Shown here: piece by piece, positions 59,817-64,000 of the stretch
Layout of the letters: each line of letters starts with the position of its first letter
Numbering within the stretch: position 1 is the stretch's first letter
DNA from: Ohtaekwangia sp036786105
GTDB taxonomy: Bacteria > Bacteroidota > Bacteroidia > Cytophagales > Cyclobacteriaceae
Assembly: GCF_036786105.1 (NCBI RefSeq)
Contig: NZ_DAIQRQ010000003.1
Coordinates: 62,001-126,000, forward strand
Reading direction: 5' to 3'
Length of the DNA: 64,000 nt
Position numbers and translations under genes: made by a program
The notes under the pieces: model-generated
The model's database searches: none
The model's input: only the letters and a program-made list of their open reading frames with translations
What the model was told of the DNA's origin: nothing

Positions 59817-60641
59817 GTGAGAGCACGTTTAGCAAGTGTTTTTATTCTTATATTTTTATCTTACAAAGCATACACGCAGGTATTGGTAGGTCCTGTTGCA
59901 GGCTTCAATTATTCCTGGACGTCATTTGGTGACAAGGATTTGAAAAGTCAGTATCGTGTTACACCCGTTATGGGGTATCATATTGGTGGTCATCTCGCGT
60001 TTAAAGTGCGTAAACGATTCTTTTTGCACACGTCACTAATCTATTCAACCAAGGGCAAGGATATGACCAGAAGGGGTAAAGATGTTTCCAATGATCCTGA
60101 AGGCCTCGCTTTAAAGCTGAAGTATAACTATATCGAGATGCCTTTAGTATATACCGCTTATTTTAAAGGTACGATCGGTACAAAATCGTTTAAATATTCA
60201 CTTGGTATAGGTCCAAACGTAAGTTACTGGCTGGGAGGAAAAGGAACCTTTGAAAATGGTGACACACATGAATTTCATGGCGGAGACTCATATGTTATTC
60301 CCGTGAAGATCAAGTTTGGAAAAGATCCGGCAACGGCTCAGGAAACCGATATGGTCATTCAACATCCCAACCGTATACAGTTAGGACTCAACTTTACAGC
60401 CGGATTCTTATTTGAACCAGCGCGTGATCGGGAAATGGTCTTAACGTTGCGCTACGAGTTAGGACACTCATATCTAAGCAGAGAAAGCAATGGTGTGTTC
60501 GGTCCTGAATTTCGTTCCTTTAGTGAAACACAAAAAATACGCAACCAGGGATTCCGCATATCGCTTGCCTACCTGATCGATCTGAAAGTAGAAGAACGTA
60601 AGAAGGGAAAGAGTACTATCGACCGGAGACGTCCGAAGTAA
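59817..60641 (+). CDS. Outer membrane beta-barrel protein (PorT-like porin family)
   Basis: The likely start is GTG 59817, giving 274 residues and a signal peptide, MRARLASVFILIFLSYKAYT, cleaved near YTQ. The body alternates beta strands with an aromatic-rich pattern (KYNYIEMPLVYTAYFKGTIG, YSLGIGPNVSYWLGGKGTF, MVLTLRYELGHSYLSRESNG), as in eight-stranded OMP_b-brl_2 barrels. The C-terminus is a basic, proline-containing tail. It lies divergent from the PorP/SprF-SPOR gene and convergent with the Ppx/GppA gene. It may contribute to the type IX secretion envelope complex, but no specific role is evident. Confidence 0.8.
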   Translation: MRARLASVFILIFLSYKAYTQVLVGPVAGFNYSWTSFGDKDLKSQYRVTPVMGYHIGGHLAFKVRKRFFLHTSLIYSTKGKDMTRRGKDVSNDPEGLALKLKYNYIEMPLVYTAYFKGTIGTKSFKYSLGIGPNVSYWLGGKGTFENGDTHEFHGGDSYVIPVKIKFGKDPATAQETDMVIQHPNRIQLGLNFTAGFLFEPARDREMVLTLRYELGHSYLSRESNGVFGPEFRSFSETQKIRNQGFRISLAYLIDLKVEERKKGKSTIDRRRPK

Positions 60642-60646
60642 TTTAC

Positions 60647-61543
60647 TTAGAGATTCAGCTTTTGTTGAATCAGACTTTGCTCGTAAAGATGAAGCATAAT
60701 ACCATCTTTGAGACCAACTTCCGGTACAAGTATAGATTCTGCATGCGCCCATTCCATTACCTGAAGGTATATATGGCTGGCCGGTATAATTACATCCGCA
60801 CGATCGGGGTTCATCTGTAATTTATAGATGCGGTCTTCGAGTGAATACGCTTCCACCATATCGCGGATTTGCTTTACCTTCTTTATCGACATGGTACTTC
60901 CCGGTTTAAGCTGGGCAAGCTCAAATATCTTACTGATGTTACCGCCGGTTCCTACTGCGGTTACTCTGCCGTATTCTTCTTTAACGTGTTCCTTGATCCA
61001 ATGCTCCATGTCTTGCCACATGAGGGGAGAATCAATTTGCTCGAGTACACGTACTGATCCAATCTTGAAAGAGCGGGTTTTTATTTTTTTGCCGCCAGCG
61101 TACAAGTTTAACTCGGTACTGCCACCACCCACATCAATATGGAGATATGTTTCGTCTGTGAGGTATGAGCTGATGGCCCGATTGATTAGCTCAGCTTCAC
61201 GGTTGCCATCGATGATGTTGATGGTGATGCCAAATTCCTCCTGTATCTGGTCGGCTAATTCACTTCCGTTATCAGATTCGCGCATAGCCGAGGTTGCGCA
61301 GAACATATAGCTGTCTACCTCATAAAGTTCCAACAACAATTTGTAAGCTTTCATAAGCTTCTTGAACTTGCTGATGCTTTTATCACTGATGCGCTGAGTA
61401 GTGAACACATCGTGTCCCAAACGAAGCGGAAAGCGTATGTATTCCAGTTTTTTAAATACCGGGTGTGTTTTATCGTTCGTCAGTACAGTAGAAACCTGAA
61501 AGCGTATAGCGTTGGAACCGATGTCGATGGCGGCAATTTTCAT
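60647..61543 (-). CDS. Exopolyphosphatase/pppGpp phosphatase (Ppx/GppA) family protein
   Basis: The product is 298 residues, shorter than E. coli Ppx or GppA and consistent with the two-domain ASKHA core alone. KIAAIDIGSNAIRFQVSTVL, CATSAMRESDNGSELADQIQ and LHIDVGGGSTELNLYAGGKK are the phosphate-binding motifs. The family removes terminal phosphates from polyphosphate or pppGpp. With PPK1 and PPK2 nearby, polyphosphate is the more likely substrate. It is convergent with the outer-membrane barrel gene, ending 5 nt away. Confidence 0.9.
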   Translation of the reverse strand: MKIAAIDIGSNAIRFQVSTVLTNDKTHPVFKKLEYIRFPLRLGHDVFTTQRISDKSISKFKKLMKAYKLLLELYEVDSYMFCATSAMRESDNGSELADQIQEEFGITINIIDGNREAELINRAISSYLTDETYLHIDVGGGSTELNLYAGGKKIKTRSFKIGSVRVLEQIDSPLMWQDMEHWIKEHVKEEYGRVTAVGTGGNISKIFELAQLKPGSTMSIKKVKQIRDMVEAYSLEDRIYKLQMNPDRADVIIPASHIYLQVMEWAHAESILVPEVGLKDGIMLHLYEQSLIQQKLNL

Positions 61544-62011
61544 TCGGCGCGGAGTATAGATGCTGGATAAAGTACAGATAGCGGAGCCGTTAACACAAAC
61601 GAGAGGTTACAAATACCCGTGGAATATTGGTTCATGGCTGAGGTACAATTTGGTATTGCAAAGATCATGAAATGATTCGTTCGAGATGCAATCTGCAAAG
61701 TTAAATTTCAATAAACGTTTGCGGGAAATGGCAACAGGTTTTGGGCCGCCTGCTGAAAGAATGGGTTACACGTTAACTGTTACAGGTTAACCGTTATAAA
61801 CTCCACCAAGTAACAGTTAACTTGGTAACCTTAACTATTCGTTAACTGATGTTCCTTGTTCGTTATTAAAATTTCACATCGTTACCTTGTTAATTGTTTT
61901 CCACTACACGAAAGCCATCTTCGATTAACGTGTAACAGATAACGGCTAACGCATCGCAGCTCGCAGCTTTAAAGTTTTGTAGTTTCCTTCCTATTCATTT
62001 TATTTGTGCTT
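61544..62011. repeat. Gene-free region rich in dispersed repeats
   Basis: No gene is visible. GTTAACTGTTAC at 61772-61783 is the exact reverse complement of GTAACAGTTAAC at 61810-61821. Further gttaac-type units run to about 61860, gattaacgtgtaacagataa lies at 61925-61944, and gcatcgcagctcgcagc lies near 61950. The riboswitch promoter should lie at the right end (TTATTTGTG near 62000). Confidence 0.75.
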
Positions 62012-62160
62012 GCTTATCCAGAAAGACTGAGGGACTGGGCCCGATGACGTCTTAGCATCCTATTCCGGAAGGAATGTTGTGCTAAATCCCTTTCACTACA
62101 AATACTTGACTTGTGGTGGAAAAGATAAGTAAACCCACCTTACGGGCTCTCTGGATAGCG
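62012..62160 (+). promoter_or_regulatory. SAM-I (S-box) riboswitch
   Basis: P1 is TATCCAGA (62015-62022) pairing with TCTGGATA (62150-62157). Inside are GAGGGACTGGGCCCGATGAC and the downstream AGCATCC, GCTAAATCC and GAAAAGATAAG blocks at the S-box conserved positions. It lies just upstream of methionine synthase, the expected target. When SAM is bound, P1 closes and expression should fall. The expression platform is short and overlaps the start region, so control of translation initiation is more likely than termination. Confidence 0.92.
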
Positions 62161-62183
62161 AATATCAAATTATGGAGGGCTTT

Positions 62184-63197
62184 ATGAAAATCGAAGACAT
62201 TTTGAAAGAACGTATCCTCGTAATCGATGGTGCTATGGGTACGATGATTCAGCGGTATAAGCTGGAAGAAGAAGACTTTCGCGGTGAGCGTTTTAAAAAC
62301 CATCCGTCTCCGCTGAAAGGAAATAACGATGTTCTTTCTATCACGCGTCCGGACATTATTAAAGAAATACATCGTCAATACCTGGAAGCAGGTGCGGATA
62401 TACTCGAAACCAACACGTTTAGTGGTACAACCATTGCCCAGGCCGATTATCATCTGGAAGATGCGGTATATGACCTGAACTATTACTCTGCAAAGATTGC
62501 CAAAGAAGTTGCAGATGAGTATACCAAAAAAGATCCGTCCAAGCCGCGATTTGTGGCCGGTGCTATGGGGCCTACCAACAAGACGGCTTCACTTTCTCCG
62601 GATGTAAATAACCCGGGCTATAGAGCGATTACGTTCGATGAGCTTGCCCTTGCATTCAAGCAACAGGCAAAAGGTCTTATAGACGGAGGCGCAGATATAC
62701 TGCTGCTGGAAACGATTATTGACACACTTAATGTGAAGGCTGCCCTGTTCGCGATACAGGAGTTGTTTGATGAAATTGGCAAGACGTTACCCGTGATGGT
62801 GTCAGGAACGATTACCGATGCAAGTGGAAGAACATTATCCGGGCAAACTACAGAAGCGTTCCTTGTGTCTGTATCGCATGTGCCATTGTTAAGTATAGGA
62901 TTGAACTGCGCGCTTGGTGCGAGCCAGTTGAGACCGTATCTACAGGTGTTGAATGAGAAGGCGCCATTCTTTGTGAGCGCGTATCCAAATGCAGGGCTTC
63001 CCAATGAGTTTGGACATTACGATCAAACCCCCGAAGAGATGGGTTCGCAGGTTGAAGTATTTCTCAAGGAAGGATTGATCAATATTGTAGGTGGTTGCTG
63101 CGGCACTACACCCGATCATATTAAACTCATAGCATCCATAGCTGCTAAATATAAACCACGACTAATACAGACTTCAGTAGCAGAAACTGTAAACTGA
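62184..63197 (+). CDS. metH: Methionine synthase, homocysteine S-methyltransferase module (split MetH N-terminal part)
   Basis: The ATG at 62184 has a GGAGGG four bases upstream and is preferred over an ATG at 62172; it gives 337 residues. The sequence ILVIDGAMGTMIQRYKLEEE and ADILETNTFSGTTIAQADYH, plus the zinc-binding cysteines in GLNCALGASQLRPY and INIVGGCCGTTPDHIKLIAS, identify the homocysteine-binding barrel of MetH. It ends where E. coli MetH continues into the folate domain. The rest starts 103 nt later as a separate gene. It transfers a methyl group from the cobalamin module to homocysteine. It is controlled by the SAM-I riboswitch. Confidence 0.94.
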   Translation: MKIEDILKERILVIDGAMGTMIQRYKLEEEDFRGERFKNHPSPLKGNNDVLSITRPDIIKEIHRQYLEAGADILETNTFSGTTIAQADYHLEDAVYDLNYYSAKIAKEVADEYTKKDPSKPRFVAGAMGPTNKTASLSPDVNNPGYRAITFDELALAFKQQAKGLIDGGADILLLETIIDTLNVKAALFAIQELFDEIGKTLPVMVSGTITDASGRTLSGQTTEAFLVSVSHVPLLSIGLNCALGASQLRPYLQVLNEKAPFFVSAYPNAGLPNEFGHYDQTPEEMGSQVEVFLKEGLINIVGGCCGTTPDHIKLIASIAAKYKPRLIQTSVAETVN

Positions 63198-63266
63198 TAG
63201 TCATATATATACAAAAAAATCATCCGATATATAGTCGAAAGCTAACCTCGAATAATAAAGCAACAT

Positions 63267-63280
63267 CCTGCGAAAGCAGG
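63267..63280 (+). promoter_or_regulatory. GNRA-capped hairpin between the two metH genes
   Basis: CCTGC-GAAA-GCAGG forms a perfect 5-bp stem with a GNRA tetraloop, 21 nt before the ATG of the second metH gene. Only a short CTTTG follows, so a terminator is unlikely. Confidence 0.4.
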
Positions 63281-63300
63281 CTTTGATAATTGACCCACCC

Positions 63301-64000
63301 ATGGATTACAGATTGAAATTAAGTGGCCTTGAAGCAATAGAAATTACACCGCAGTCGAATTTTGTTAACATTGGAGAACGAACGAATGTAACAGGTTCGG
63401 CAAAGTTTCTGAAGCTGATTAAGGAAGATAAATTTGAAGAAGCATTGGAAGTAGCACTCGACCAGGTGAGGGGTGGAGCGCAGGTGATTGATGTGAACAT
63501 GGATGAGGGGATGCTCGACTCCAAAGCAGCCATGGTCAAGTATCTGAACTTAATGGCTTCTGAACCGGAGATTGCAGTTATACCCGTAATGGTCGATTCA
63601 TCCAAGTGGGAGGTGATCGAAGCCGGATTGAAATGCCTGCAAGGTAAAGGCATTGTAAACTCCATCAGCTTAAAATCAGGAGAAGAAGAATTTATTCGTC
63701 AGGCAAAGCTGGTGAAGCGCTATGGAGCTGCTGTAGTAGTGATGGCATTCGATGAACAGGGACAAGCCGATACATACGAACGAAGAATATCGATTTGCAA
63801 GCGCGCCTATGATATCATGGTGAACGTAGTAAAGTTCCCTCCGGAGGATATCATTTTCGATCCGAATATATTTCCGGTAGCTACCGGTATAGAAGAGCAC
63901 CGTAACTACGCACTTGATTTTTTTCGTGCTACCAAATGGATACGCGAAAATTTACCGGGTGCACATGTGAGTGGTGGTGTAAGCAACGTGTCGTTCAGCT
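63301..64000 (+). CDS. metH: Methionine synthase, folate/cobalamin modules (split MetH), partial
   Basis: This is an ATG at 63301 running off the window (233 codons seen). MDYRLKLSGLEAIEITPQSN begins at the E. coli MetH folate-domain boundary, and the text follows MetH closely: FVNIGERTNVTGSAKFLKLI, GAQVIDVNMDEGMLDSKAAM, MVDSSKWEVIEAGLKCLQGK and AVVVMAFDEQGQADTYERRI. The cobalamin and reactivation domains would lie beyond the edge. It supplies methyl groups from 5-methyl-tetrahydrofolate to the separate homocysteine module. It should be in one operon with that gene and share the SAM riboswitch. Confidence 0.93.
   Translation, partial: MDYRLKLSGLEAIEITPQSNFVNIGERTNVTGSAKFLKLIKEDKFEEALEVALDQVRGGAQVIDVNMDEGMLDSKAAMVKYLNLMASEPEIAVIPVMVDSSKWEVIEAGLKCLQGKGIVNSISLKSGEEEFIRQAKLVKRYGAAVVVMAFDEQGQADTYERRISICKRAYDIMVNVVKFPPEDIIFDPNIFPVATGIEEHRNYALDFFRATKWIRENLPGAHVSGGVSNVSFS

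Noticed and set aside
1..64000. tRNA, rRNA, insertion sequences or prophage genes
   Set aside because: No cloverleaf, rRNA core sequence, transposase or phage structural motif was recognised on either strand by eye; a tRNAscan or ISfinder run would be decisive.

Overview
The window looks like a draft-assembly scaffold piece from a Bacteroidota bacterium, most likely order Cytophagales. The evidence is: two PorP/SprF proteins and two large proteins with gliding-motility-type C-terminal domains (type IX secretion cargo); promoters of the Bacteroidota type TAnnTTTG with few Shine-Dalgarno sites; a Bacteroidota-type histone H1-like mini-gene; and BlaI/M56, DUF4159, DUF1684 and DUF1015 families common in this phylum. 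The genus cannot be fixed from the sequence. No rRNA, tRNA, insertion sequence, prophage or CRISPR array is visible. Three 100-N gaps are present, and two of them are flanked by identical 55-bp contig ends.

Layout. 1-1.7 kb: BlaI repressor and M56 sensor peptidase, running off the left edge. 2.1-4.3 kb: a c-heme/FG-GAP lipoprotein with a DUF4159 protein. 4.4-9.0 kb: lipoproteins around an ABCG-like transporter. 9.5-13 kb: serine dehydratase beta subunit plus a TolC/HlyD export pair that lacks its inner-membrane pump. 13.1-17.8 kb: inorganic pyrophosphatase and four glycosyltransferases. 17.8-20.6 kb: a CPBP protease, Maf and DUF1015 operon joined by TAATG overlaps. 20.6-23.9 kb: biotin carboxylase, an alpha-oxoamine synthase (sphingolipid- or sulfonolipid-type) and the H1-like gene. 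24.4-31.4 kb: Bcp peroxiredoxin, M23 and M48 peptidases, a FAH-family enzyme, DUF1684, an exonuclease and Mpl. 31.6-37.7 kb: DnaB, a SprB-repeat/heme lipoprotein, a MoeB-rhodanese protein, RidA, a GreA-like protein, a flavin reductase and serine acetyltransferase. 37.8-41.7 kb: a MORN-repeat/beta-barrel fusion, a FAD dehydrogenase and a CoA-binding protein. 41.7-47.2 kb: PPK2, GyrB and PPK1. 47.2-59.6 kb: a four-gene surface-protein locus. 59.8-61.5 kb: an outer-membrane barrel and a Ppx/GppA phosphatase. 62.0-64 kb: a SAM-I riboswitch ahead of a split methionine synthase.

How the genes work together. Polyphosphate and pyrophosphate turnover is unusually well represented (PPK1, PPK2, Ppx/GppA, inorganic pyrophosphatase). 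The minus-strand 47.2-59.6 kb locus holds two type-B-CTD cargo proteins and two PorP/SprF partners. One partner carries a C-terminal SPOR (peptidoglycan-binding) domain, which would tie the outer-membrane component to the cell wall. Methionine synthesis is under S-adenosylmethionine riboswitch control.

Unexplained sequence-level structure: (i) dispersed intergenic repeats built on GTAACGGATAACG, CACAGAATTACACAGATCG-like and other units, which coincide with the assembly gaps; (ii) frequent GTATAC palindromes in several reading frames; (iii) a terminator-like hairpin inside the signal-peptide codons of the DUF1684 gene. No wholly new defence or mobile system was found. The SPOR-fused PorP/SprF locus, the MORN-barrel fusion and the dispersed repeats are the strongest candidates for undescribed biology.
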